Assembly: GCA_947450745.1 (NCBI GenBank)
Contig: CANFYD010000102.1
Location: 1 to 9,777, forward strand
Reading direction: 5' to 3'
DNA length: 9,777 bases
Source: Burkholderiales bacterium
GTDB lineage: Bacteria; Pseudomonadota; Gammaproteobacteria; Burkholderiales; Burkholderiaceae_C
In this document: one piece after another, positions 1-6,298 of the stretch
Position numbering within the stretch: the stretch's first letter is position 1
Layout: each line of letters begins with the position of its first letter
Position numbers and translations under genes: made by a program
Notes under the pieces: model-generated
Database searches by the model: none
Seen by the model: the letters and a program-made list of their open reading frames with translations, nothing else
Told to the model about the DNA's origin: nothing

Positions 1-961
1 CCATCGGATTGGTGGTGGCGCGCAGCATGGAATAGAACGGCGTGAAGTACCAGACCGGCGCAATGTGCAACGGCGTCTTCAGCGGGTCAGCCGGGATGAA
101 GTTGTTGTACTCCAGGAAGTAGCCACCCAGCTCCGGGGCGAAGAAGATGATGGAAGTGAACACCATCAAGAACAGGCTCAGGGCGTAGATGTCGTGCACG
201 GTGTAGTAGGGGTGGAACGGAATGCCGTCCAGCGGCCGGCCGGTTGCATCCTTCTTGGCCTTGATTTCTACGCCGTCCGGGTTGTTTGAACCCACTTCAT
301 GCAGCGCGATGATGTGCGCTACGACCAAGCCCAGCAGCACCAACGGTACGGCAATGACGTGGAAGCTGAAGAAGCGATTCAATGTGGCGTCGCCGACCAC
401 GAAGTCACCGCGAATCAGCAGCGCCAAGTCCGGGCCGACAAAAGGCACGGCGGCAAACAAGTTCACGATCACCTGAGCGCCCCAGTAGGACATTTGCCCC
501 CATGGCAGCAAATAGCCCATGAAGGCCTCGGCCATCAGGCACAGAAAAATGCCGCAACCGAAAATCCAGACCAATTCGCGCGGCTTGCGATAGGACCCGT
601 ACAGCAAACCCCGCAGCATGTGCATGTAGACCACGACGAAAAAGGCCGAAGCGCCCGTCGAGTGCATGTAACGGATCAGCCAGCCCCAGGGCACATCACG
701 CATGATGTATTCGACCGAGGCGAAGGCCAGAGCGGCATCAGGCTTGTAGTGCATCACCAGGAAAATCCCGGTGACGATTTGTATCACCAGCACCACCAGG
801 GCGAGCGAGCCGAAGATGTAGAACCAGTTGAAGTTCTTCGGCGCGTAGTACTCCGAAAGGTGCTCTTTGTAGAGCTTGCTTGCCGGAAAGCGGTTGTCCA
901 CCCAAGTCAGGAGCTGTTCGCCCATTGGGGCACCGGCGGGTGCTTCTTTGAATTCAGCCAT
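1..961 (-). CDS. petB: cytochrome b subunit of the ubiquinol-cytochrome c reductase (bc1 complex), 3' end missing
   Basis: Membrane subunit of the bc1 complex; it carries hemes bL and bH and helps form the quinol-oxidising (Qo) and quinone-reducing (Qi) sites. The frame is open from the ATG at 961 to the window edge, giving 320 residues of an expected 400 or more. The first membrane helix is about residues 47-70. Heme-ligand histidines are visible as two pairs: H100 (in RYMHSTGAS) and H114 (in VYMHMLRG), then H201 (in RFFSFHVIA) and H216 (in VVAHIIALHEVG). H221 and the following GSNNP match the conserved Qi-side segment. The Qo motif at 302-305 is PVWY, the form known from beta- and gammaproteobacteria, not the PEWY of mitochondria. 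The start is supported by AGAGG at 967-971, five bases upstream. The gene lies 20 bp downstream of petA and is probably cotranscribed with it. Identity is certain; the C-terminal helices are not visible. Confidence 0.97.
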   Translation of the reverse strand, partial: MAEFKEAPAGAPMGEQLLTWVDNRFPASKLYKEHLSEYYAPKNFNWFYIFGSLALVVLVIQIVTGIFLVMHYKPDAALAFASVEYIMRDVPWGWLIRYMHSTGASAFFVVVYMHMLRGLLYGSYRKPRELVWIFGCGIFLCLMAEAFMGYLLPWGQMSYWGAQVIVNLFAAVPFVGPDLALLIRGDFVVGDATLNRFFSFHVIAVPLVLLGLVVAHIIALHEVGSNNPDGVEIKAKKDATGRPLDGIPFHPYYTVHDIYALSLFLMVFTSIIFFAPELGGYFLEYNNFIPADPLKTPLHIAPVWYFTPFYSMLRATTNPM

Positions 962-981
962 ATTGACCTCTGTATTTAGCG

Positions 982-1578
982 TTAAGCCTTCTTGTCTTCG
1001 CCAATCAACAGCTTGGCGTCGGACAGATACATATGCGGTGGCACTTCGAGGTTGTCGGGTGCCGGCTTATTCTTGAACACGCGCCCAGCCAAATCGAAGG
1101 TCGAACCGTGGCAGGGGCACAAAAACCCACCATGCCAGTCGTCCGGCAGCGAAGGCTGCGGGCCGGCTTGGAATTTATCGCTGGGCGAGCAACCCAAATG
1201 CGAGCAGATTCCCACGCCGACAAAGTACTCCGGCTTTATCGAGCGATATTGATTCTTGGCATACTCTGGCGTTGGGTAAGCGGTACGCGCCGACGTCGGA
1301 TCTGCCAACTGAGATTCAGTCGCTTTGAGCGACTCCAGCTGCTCCGGCGTACGGCGAACAATCCAAACCGGCTTGCCTCGCCATTCGACGGTCAGCTTCT
1401 CGCCGGGTTTGAGGGCGCTGATATCGACTTCCACCGCTGCGCCGGCCGCTTTGGCCCGTTCGGAAGGTGAAAAAGTGCTGATAAAAGGTACGGCGACGGC
1501 TACGCCGCCAACGGCTCCGGCACAACTTGTGGCAATAAGCCAGGTGCGCTTGCCATGGTCCACTTGCTGGTCACTCAT
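982..1578 (-). CDS. petA: Rieske [2Fe-2S] iron-sulfur subunit of the bc1 complex
   Basis: Transfers an electron from quinol at the Qo site to cytochrome c1; anchored by its N-terminal helix with the cluster domain in the periplasm. The protein has 198 residues, normal for proteobacteria. Cluster motifs are intact: CSHLGC (C125, H127, C130) and CPCHGS (C154, C156, H157); C125/H127 and C154/H157 would hold the cluster, and C130-C156 would form the disulfide. The N-terminus is a Tat-type signal anchor: a polar start, K10-R11-TWL, then a hydrophobic stretch to about residue 33. The usual twin arginine is KR here. The frame extends 19 codons upstream without a better start; the ATG at 1578 is chosen because GAGGA lies five bases before it and the following sequence looks like a normal Rieske N-terminus. 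First gene of the petA-petB transcript. Confidence 0.97.
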   Translation of the reverse strand: MSDQQVDHGKRTWLIATSCAGAVGGVAVAVPFISTFSPSERAKAAGAAVEVDISALKPGEKLTVEWRGKPVWIVRRTPEQLESLKATESQLADPTSARTAYPTPEYAKNQYRSIKPEYFVGVGICSHLGCSPSDKFQAGPQPSLPDDWHGGFLCPCHGSTFDLAGRVFKNKPAPDNLEVPPHMYLSDAKLLIGEDKKA

Positions 1579-1583
1579 GAGGG

Positions 1584-1588
1584 TCCTC
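1584..1588 (-). promoter_or_regulatory. ribosome binding site of petA
   Basis: Reads GAGGA on the minus strand, five bases before the ATG at 1578. It decides the start against the longer open frame that reaches 1635. Confidence 0.75.
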
Positions 1589-1619
1589 AAACGAGCTTTC
1601 TGATCGGGGTCAACCCGTG

Positions 1620-1625
1620 ATTCTA
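1620..1625 (-). promoter_or_regulatory. possible -10 element for petA-petB
   Basis: Reads TAGAAT on the minus strand, five of six matches to the sigma-70 -10 consensus, and would give a leader of about 35 nt before the petA ATG. No good -35 hexamer lies 16-18 bp further upstream (only AGCTTG or GCTTGG), so this is a weak call based on the -10 alone. Confidence 0.3.
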
Positions 1626-1793
1626 GCGGACGCATTTGCGACCAAGCTTACGGATGACCATGAACTCCGACATTCACGCCACAATGTCAGCGTTTTTGTC
1701 GCGGCGAACACCTTATCCGGACTTCAGATTGAAGGCAAAAGACGGGCAAGGTGCGCCTTCATCATGAAGAAAAAATGGCGTTTGCGCCACCTC

Positions 1794-1799
1794 AGGAGA
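1794..1799 (+). promoter_or_regulatory. ribosome binding site of mscL
   Basis: AGGAGA, with AGGAG six bases before the mscL ATG; a strong match to the 16S rRNA tail. It starts four bases after the small hairpin at 1776-1789. Confidence 0.8.
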
Positions 1800-1804
1800 A
1801 GTAA

Positions 1805-2248
1805 ATGGGATTTTTGTCGGAATTCAGAGAGTTTGCAGTCAAGGGCAATGTGGTGGATCTGGCCGTGGGCGTGATCATTGGCGGTGCCTTCGGCAAGATC
1901 GTCGATTCCATCGTCAAGGACTTGATCATGCCGGTGGTCGGACGCTTGATTGGCGGACTCGATTTCTCCAACTACTTCATCTTGCTGGCCAATCCGCCGC
2001 CTGAATACAAGGGGGCCATGACCTACGAGGCGCTCAGCAAGGCGGGCGTGCCCTTGTTTGCTTACGGCAGTTTTTTGACAGTGCTGGTCAACTTCATCAT
2101 CTTGGCATTCATCATTTTTCTGATGATCCGGCAGATCAACCGTCTCAAGCGCAGTGAAGCGCCGGCAGCGCCAGTTGCGCCCGTAGTGGCTGTGACGCCC
2201 GAGGACATCGTGCTGTTGCGCGAAATTCGCGATTCACTGAAGCGCTAA
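1805..2248 (+). CDS. mscL: large-conductance mechanosensitive channel MscL
   Basis: Homopentameric inner-membrane channel that opens under high membrane tension and releases solutes during osmotic downshift. The 147-residue protein is slightly longer than E. coli MscL (136). It starts with the amphipathic S1 helix (residues 2-12), followed by the gating helix TM1 (about 15-45) with the family signature GNVVDLAVGVIIGGAFGKIV, including the glycines G22, G26 and G30. A periplasmic loop of about 40 residues follows, slightly longer than in E. coli. TM2 is about 87-109, followed by the basic cluster NRLKR, an Ala/Pro/Val-rich linker and the C-terminal bundle helix TPEDIVLLREIRDSLKR. Strong ribosome binding site. 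It is divergent from petA and upstream of the DUF1631 gene in the same direction, but the 137-bp gap makes cotranscription uncertain. Confidence 0.98.
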   Translation: MGFLSEFREFAVKGNVVDLAVGVIIGGAFGKIVDSIVKDLIMPVVGRLIGGLDFSNYFILLANPPPEYKGAMTYEALSKAGVPLFAYGSFLTVLVNFIILAFIIFLMIRQINRLKRSEAPAAPVAPVVAVTPEDIVLLREIRDSLKR

Positions 2249-2385
2249 GGCGCCGAACACAAGTAAGCAAAAGTTACCGAGCGGCGCGGCGTTAGCTAGT
2301 TGACAACTGACGGCTTGCGCTGCGCTGCGCATGTCGCCTGGGTCTTGACTTTGGCGCGATACTCAGCCCATGCACTGTTGCTCAA
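2249..2385. other. spacer between mscL and the DUF1631 gene
   Basis: 137 bp without a clear terminator for mscL (no stem followed by a T-run). It holds a consensus TTGACA, inside the short palindrome AGTTG-A-CAACT near 2297-2308, and a TTGACT near 2344, but neither has a recognisable -10 box at the right distance. A promoter for the downstream gene is therefore only a possibility. Confidence 0.45.
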
Positions 2386-4968
2386 ATGATACGAATTTTG
2401 GCGTCCCCCATGAATTCGCCTGATTCCAAAATGAACCCGCACTTGGAGGCCGCGCTGCAGCGCGTGCGCACGGCCGTTGAGCAGGCGGCCGAGCGCTGTG
2501 CTGAAGGGCTTGGCCTGTCGGCCTTGTCGGCAGGCCAAATCAAACGCCGCGAAGCGCTGCTCGGTGCGCAATTCCTCTTCCGCAAGCAGCAGGGGGCGTT
2601 CAGCCAGCGCTTTTTTCAAAGTCTGCGCGACCAATTGAGCGCGGAACAAGCGCCCAAAGTCGCTCCTGCTGTGGCTGAAAAGAGGGACTGGACCGAACTT
2701 TCCTTGATGGATGACACGCAGGTCGATGCACTGGTCGCCGCCGATCGGATCGGCTTGGCGATTGGCCACCAAAGCGAGTGGGAGTTGCGAGAGGTCGACT
2801 CTTATCTGGCGGACTTCAGCAGCAGCGGCCGCAGCCCCTTGCGGCCTGAATTGATCGGGCAGGCCTTGCTGGCCGCCGTGCACGCGGTCAGCGAGGAAGC
2901 AGAGGTCCGACAAATCCTGCTCGATGAGTTGACCCGCGCACTGGCACAGGAAATGCGGCAGTGCTACGCCGACATTGCCGAGCTGTTCCGCGACCGCGGC
3001 TTGCGGCCGCAAGATTTGCGCAGGCGCGGGCCCGACTCCACGAGCAACAGCCAAGCCCACACCACCCGGTCGCAACCGTTGAGCACCGACAGCGCGATGG
3101 GTGGGCTGGGGAGCGGCCAAGCAAATAGTCAAGCAAACGGTCAAGCGAACGCCCAGTCAAACGGCCCGACCCACGCCGGTCGCTACGCCGAGAGCTCGGG
3201 CTGGGACACGGCACTGCGCAACCCGCGCGAAACTGGCCGCGACGCTGATCACTACGGCGCGCCTTCAGCCGCTCGTGCCCCGAGCCAAACCGGTGGCCTC
3301 GGCGCGGTAGATGCGCAGCTGATGGCGTTGTTGCGCCGGCTGGCACAGCAACCGGCAGACTCCGCAGCGGCCGCAACCCAGGCACCGCCCAGCAGTTTTT
3401 CGCCTCAATCCGCTCAGTTGCAGACTCAGTTCTCGACCGCCCACACGGGGTTCAGCGGCTTCAATCGGCCAGGCGAAGCCACCGGGTCGCAGGACTGGCA
3501 CGACGACTTCAGCGGCCCGTCCTGGGATGCCGGCCTGCCGCCCAACCTGATTCAGTTGCACCGTGAAGAGTTGCGCCAAGCGGCAACCGGGCGGCTTGAC
3601 CACATGGTCATCGATGTGGTCGGCAGCCTGTTTGATCAGATCTTGGCCGACCCGAAAGTCCCGCCGCAAATGGCCAGACTGCTGGCGCGCTTGCAATTAC
3701 CGGTGTTGCGTGCCGCCCTCGGCGATACGACGTTCTTCTCCTCGCGACGCCACCCGGTACGGCGCTTCGTCAACCGCATGGCCTCGCTGGCTTGCGCCTT
3801 TGAAGACTTCACCGAGGATCCGGGCTTGGCCTTTCTTGCCCATGTGCGAGAGCTGGTCCAGGATGTGGCCGATGGCGACTTCGAAAACATGGCCGTCTAC
3901 GAGAGCAAGCTGGATGCGCTCGAGCAATTCATCGTTGCACAAACCGCTGCCGCACTGAAGTCGCAGGGCGATGCCGTCAATCTGCTGGCCCGCAAAGAGG
4001 TCGACCTGCGGCTCCAGCAGCGTTATATGCAGCAACTTCAGGCAGCGCTCGCGCCGGTGCCGATGCCGGCCTTTTTGCGCGATTTTCTGGCGCAGATCTG
4101 GAGCCAGGCCATCGTGCTGTCGGCGCGCGACTTGACCGGCGAGCCGGAGCGCACCCGGCGCTTCAAGCAGTTGGGTGGCGACCTGGTCATGAGCGTGCAA
4201 GCCAAATCCGGTACGGCGCAGCGGCAACAATTTTTGGGTCGACTACCGCCTCTGATGAAAACACTCGTCGAAGGGCTTGATCTGATCGCCTGGCCCGAGC
4301 CCGCGCGGAAGGACTTTTTTGGTCAATTGCTGCCCGCACACGCCGAATCGCTGAAAGGCCAGGCACTCAGTGCCCTGGACAGCAACCTGCTGAGCAAACA
4401 ACTTGAAGCAATCTTCGGCTTGGCCCCACCGGCCGAGCAAGACCTGCCAGCCGACGCCCATGTGACCGTGCCGCAGGATCTCGACATGGGTCAGCGCCTG
4501 AGCAGCGCTGAAGCGAAAAGCTTGGGCCTGGTGAGTGAAAGCGGCGTCGATTGGAACGCCCCGATCGATATCGACCTTGACCTCGGCAATGAGCTCGGCA
4601 ATGACCAGGACAGCTCGGCAGTGCTGCAAGCGGCGGACATCAGCATCGAGGGCTTGCCAGCCTCCACCGAAGCGCCCGCGCCATTTGAAGGTGAGCTGCT
4701 GATCGAGCATTTGCAACTCGGCTTTGCCTACCAGATGCGCACCGGCGACAGCTGGCACAAGGTGCGGCTGGCCCACGTCAGCGCGGGACGCAGCTTTTTC
4801 ATCTTCACCCAGGGTGCCAAGCACCAAGAAACCGTCACCATGACGGCCCGCATGCTCAAGCGCCTGTGCGAAGCCAAGCGGCTGCGCGCGTTCGAAAACG
4901 CCTATTTGTTGGAACGGGCCATCTCGCGAACCCGCAAACAATTGGCCGCCCTGAGCACAGGGAGCTGA
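2386..4968 (+). CDS. DUF1631 family protein of unknown function
   Basis: A large protein of 860 residues with no signal peptide or membrane helix, so presumably cytoplasmic. Four parts are visible. Residues 1 to about 210 are mostly helical. About 211-380 is a low-complexity Ser/Gln/Asn/Ala/Gly-rich linker containing QANS-QANG-QANA-QSNG. About 385-690 is the conserved core, with the family-like run DPKVPPQMARLLARLQLPVL starting near residue 422 and FFSSRRHPVRRFVNRMAS around 450-467. After an acidic stretch (about 700-765), a C-terminal module near 768-850 carries GDSWHKVRLAHVSAGRSFFI and a basic helix. The family assignment rests on remembered DUF1631 patterns; no function is established. The start is uncertain: ATG codons at 2386, 2410 and 2431 all lack a clear ribosome binding site. 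The gene is convergent with pdxA; a small GAAA-loop stem spans its stop codon but has no T-run. Confidence 0.9.
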   Translation: MIRILASPMNSPDSKMNPHLEAALQRVRTAVEQAAERCAEGLGLSALSAGQIKRREALLGAQFLFRKQQGAFSQRFFQSLRDQLSAEQAPKVAPAVAEKRDWTELSLMDDTQVDALVAADRIGLAIGHQSEWELREVDSYLADFSSSGRSPLRPELIGQALLAAVHAVSEEAEVRQILLDELTRALAQEMRQCYADIAELFRDRGLRPQDLRRRGPDSTSNSQAHTTRSQPLSTDSAMGGLGSGQANSQANGQANAQSNGPTHAGRYAESSGWDTALRNPRETGRDADHYGAPSAARAPSQTGGLGAVDAQLMALLRRLAQQPADSAAAATQAPPSSFSPQSAQLQTQFSTAHTGFSGFNRPGEATGSQDWHDDFSGPSWDAGLPPNLIQLHREELRQAATGRLDHMVIDVVGSLFDQILADPKVPPQMARLLARLQLPVLRAALGDTTFFSSRRHPVRRFVNRMASLACAFEDFTEDPGLAFLAHVRELVQDVADGDFENMAVYESKLDALEQFIVAQTAAALKSQGDAVNLLARKEVDLRLQQRYMQQLQAALAPVPMPAFLRDFLAQIWSQAIVLSARDLTGEPERTRRFKQLGGDLVMSVQAKSGTAQRQQFLGRLPPLMKTLVEGLDLIAWPEPARKDFFGQLLPAHAESLKGQALSALDSNLLSKQLEAIFGLAPPAEQDLPADAHVTVPQDLDMGQRLSSAEAKSLGLVSESGVDWNAPIDIDLDLGNELGNDQDSSAVLQAADISIEGLPASTEAPAPFEGELLIEHLQLGFAYQMRTGDSWHKVRLAHVSAGRSFFIFTQGAKHQETVTMTARMLKRLCEAKRLRAFENAYLLERAISRTRKQLAALSTGS
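3118..3165 (+). repeat. 12-bp tandem repeat, four units, inside the DUF1631 gene
   Basis: Four consecutive in-frame units: CAAGCAAATAGT, CAAGCAAACGGT, CAAGCGAACGCC and CAGTCAAACGGC. They encode QANS, QANG, QANA and QSNG at residues 245-260. The first two units differ at three bases and the later ones more. The unit length is a multiple of three, so copy-number change would keep the frame. It sits in the disordered linker. Confidence 0.85.
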
Positions 4969-5017
4969 AAAGCTTGCCCGTGCGCACGCCGGAGCGGTTT
5001 TGCGTACGTCTTGGTAT

Positions 5018-6052
5018 TCAGGCTTGCAAAAGCCGCCTTGCCATGCGGATCGCCGCCAGCAGGCTCGAAGTGTCGGCTTGACCGCTGCCCGCGATGTCAA
5101 AAGCAGTGCCGTGATCAGGGCTGGTGCGCACAAAGGGCAGGCCCAACGTGACGTTGACACCCTGCTCCACGCCCAAGTATTTGACCGGAATCAGGCCGTG
5201 ATCATGGGTCATCGCCACCACCAGATCGAATTCACCCGCATGCGTGGCCGTGTGGCGGGCACGCATGAACACGGTGTCGGGCGCGAACGGGCCTTCTGCA
5301 TTGATGCCGAGGGCTCGGGCTTGCGCAATCGCCGGGGCGATGTGCAGAATTTCTTCATCCCCGAACAAACCGCCTTCGCCTGCGTGAGGGTTCAAGCCAG
5401 CCACGGCAATGCGAGGCGCGGCCATGCCGAAACGCTGCAGGGCCTGATGAGCGATGACTATCGTCTGCAAGACCGACTCCTGGTTGATCTGCTCGATCGC
5501 TTGCCGCAGCGAGCAATGAATCGTCACCAGCACCGTGCGCAACTCATCGTTGGCCAACATCATGCGCACCGGCGGCAGTGAGGCACCGGCGGAGCGCTCC
5601 TTGCCATCCGCCGCAGCCGCCAAGCTTTGCAGCATTTCGGTGTGGCCGGGGAATTCAACCCCGGCCGCAGCCCAGGCTTCCTTGTGAATCGGCGCTGTCA
5701 CTAGGCCCGCCGCTTGGCCAGATTGAATCGCCGCCACCGCCGCCCGGATACAAGCCGCCGCTGCCGCACCTGCCGCCGCATTGATCTCCCCCATCGCCAG
5801 CTCGGCCAAACCGGCCAGCAAGCCCGGCACCTGCCAGACCGGCAGGCAGTCGGGCGGGGCCGGCTCGGCCACGTGGTCCAGCTGCACGACCGGCAGGTTC
5901 AAGCCCAGTTGCAGCAGCGCCCGACGCAGCACCGCCACGTCACCGACCACGCAGCAGTCATTTGCCTGCCCGCGGGCAAAAGCCTGGGCGATGATTTCAG
6001 GGCCGATGCCGCAAGCGTCACCCAGGGTGATCAAGAGTCGATTGGTTTTCAT
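5018..6052 (-). CDS. pdxA: 4-hydroxythreonine-4-phosphate dehydrogenase PdxA
   Basis: NAD-dependent cytoplasmic enzyme of the DXP-dependent pyridoxal phosphate pathway: it oxidises 4-phosphohydroxy-L-threonine, and the product decarboxylates to 3-amino-2-oxopropyl phosphate for PdxJ. The product has 344 residues (E. coli: 329). Metal-binding histidines are present at H137 (in FPGHTEML), H223 (in NPHAGEGG) and H283 (in MTHDHGLIPVKY). Further signatures are TAPIHKEA at 119-126 and LGLPFVRTSPDHGTAFDIAG at 303-322. The N-terminal glycine loop reads GDACGIGPEI where GEPAGIGPE or GDPAGIGPE is usual. The ATG at 6052 is chosen because the family's N-terminal strand starts right after it; the frame runs on to a TTG at 6127, but that adds residues unlike the family. 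No ribosome binding site is obvious. It is transcribed alone here, away from the surA-pdxA-ksgA arrangement known in many proteobacteria, so a PdxA-like paralogue is possible. Confidence 0.93.
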   Translation of the reverse strand: MKTNRLLITLGDACGIGPEIIAQAFARGQANDCCVVGDVAVLRRALLQLGLNLPVVQLDHVAEPAPPDCLPVWQVPGLLAGLAELAMGEINAAAGAAAAACIRAAVAAIQSGQAAGLVTAPIHKEAWAAAGVEFPGHTEMLQSLAAAADGKERSAGASLPPVRMMLANDELRTVLVTIHCSLRQAIEQINQESVLQTIVIAHQALQRFGMAAPRIAVAGLNPHAGEGGLFGDEEILHIAPAIAQARALGINAEGPFAPDTVFMRARHTATHAGEFDLVVAMTHDHGLIPVKYLGVEQGVNVTLGLPFVRTSPDHGTAFDIAGSGQADTSSLLAAIRMARRLLQA

Positions 6053-6091
6053 GCGGATGGGCAAGGTCGATAGCGAGGGTTGAAGATGTGC

Positions 6092-6107
6092 GGCACTAGT
6101 CAGTGCC
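6092..6107. repeat. inverted repeat in the pdxA leader
   Basis: GGCACT-AGTC-AGTGCC: two perfect 6-bp arms with a 4-nt loop, ending 40 bp upstream of the pdxA ATG. It could be an operator or an RNA hairpin in the pdxA leader; nothing else supports a function. Confidence 0.5.
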
Positions 6108-6140
6108 TGCGCAAAAGATGGGGCCAATCAGTGTCGCGGC

Positions 6141-6162
6141 CGACGGCCAAAGCGTGCCGTCG
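6141..6162. repeat. inverted repeat in the pdxA/htrA spacer
   Basis: CGACGGC and GCCGTCG, two perfect 7-bp arms separated by 8 nt, near the middle of the divergent spacer. No T-run follows on either strand, so it is not an intrinsic terminator. A regulator-binding site is possible. Confidence 0.5.
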
Positions 6163-6287
6163 ATAATCTGTTGCGGTGGAGGCAAGCGACTCGGATTTCG
6201 GTCTGAGCCAGTCAGCACTTCGCATGGAGCAGGCGGCAAAACTCTGCTTGGGCTTGCAGCGGAGGTGATCATTCAAATGAAGACATG

Positions 6288-6293
6288 AAGGGG
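6288..6293 (+). promoter_or_regulatory. ribosome binding site of the HtrA-type protease gene
   Basis: AAGGGG, five bases before the GTG at 6299. It fixes this GTG as the start; an in-frame TGA at 6278-6280 rules out a longer protein and there is no ATG near the beginning. Confidence 0.7.
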
Positions 6294-6298
6294 TTGTA

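Larger units (their letters stand above)
1579..1804. other. divergent spacer between petA and mscL
   Basis: These 226 bp must hold the promoters of the petA-petB transcript and of mscL. Visible structure: a candidate petA -10 box at 1620-1625; a 6-bp inverted repeat GAAGGC/GCCTTC at 1731-1736 and 1755-1760 with an 18-nt loop; and a small hairpin, TGGCG-TTTG-CGCCA, at 1776-1789, directly before the mscL ribosome binding site. I could not identify a convincing mscL promoter. No coding sequence is supported here. Confidence 0.6.
6053..6298. promoter_or_regulatory. divergent promoter region between pdxA and the HtrA-type protease gene
   Basis: 246 bp between two divergent starts, so it must carry both promoters. 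I see two perfect short inverted repeats (6092-6107 and 6141-6162, listed separately) and the protease gene's ribosome binding site. I could not identify convincing sigma-70 hexamers for either gene, nor a sigma-E type GGAACTT element. Open frames crossing the region show no family signature and no ribosome binding site. Confidence 0.5.

Noticed and set aside
299..979. Long plus-strand open frame opposite petB
   Set aside because: It mirrors the codon structure of cytochrome b, has no family resemblance and is rich in His, Gln and Arg, as expected of an antisense frame in GC-rich DNA.
1764..1874. Short basic open frame MKKKWRLRHLRR... overlapping the mscL start
   Set aside because: No ribosome binding site, and most of it lies out of frame inside mscL; it looks like chance.
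2510..2538. 8-bp inverted repeat TTGGCCTG/CAGGCCAA in the DUF1631 gene
   Set aside because: It lies within coding sequence made of repeated Leu/Ser/Ala/Gly codons, where such matches arise easily.
2296..3144. 282-codon minus-strand open frame opposite the DUF1631 gene
   Set aside because: Antisense shadow; composition is typical of a reversed frame and the opposite strand has the recognisable family motifs.
3118..3165. Possible CRISPR-like array
   Set aside because: The units are directly adjacent 12-mers without spacers and are in frame with a coding sequence.
5021..5034. GGCTT-GCAA-AAGCC hairpin at the pdxA end as a bidirectional terminator
   Set aside because: The stem has only 5 bp, lies inside the last codons of pdxA and has no T-run on either side.
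4243..5160. 305-codon minus-strand open frame overlapping the ends of the DUF1631 gene and pdxA
   Set aside because: It crosses two well-supported genes and has no recognisable motif or ribosome binding site.
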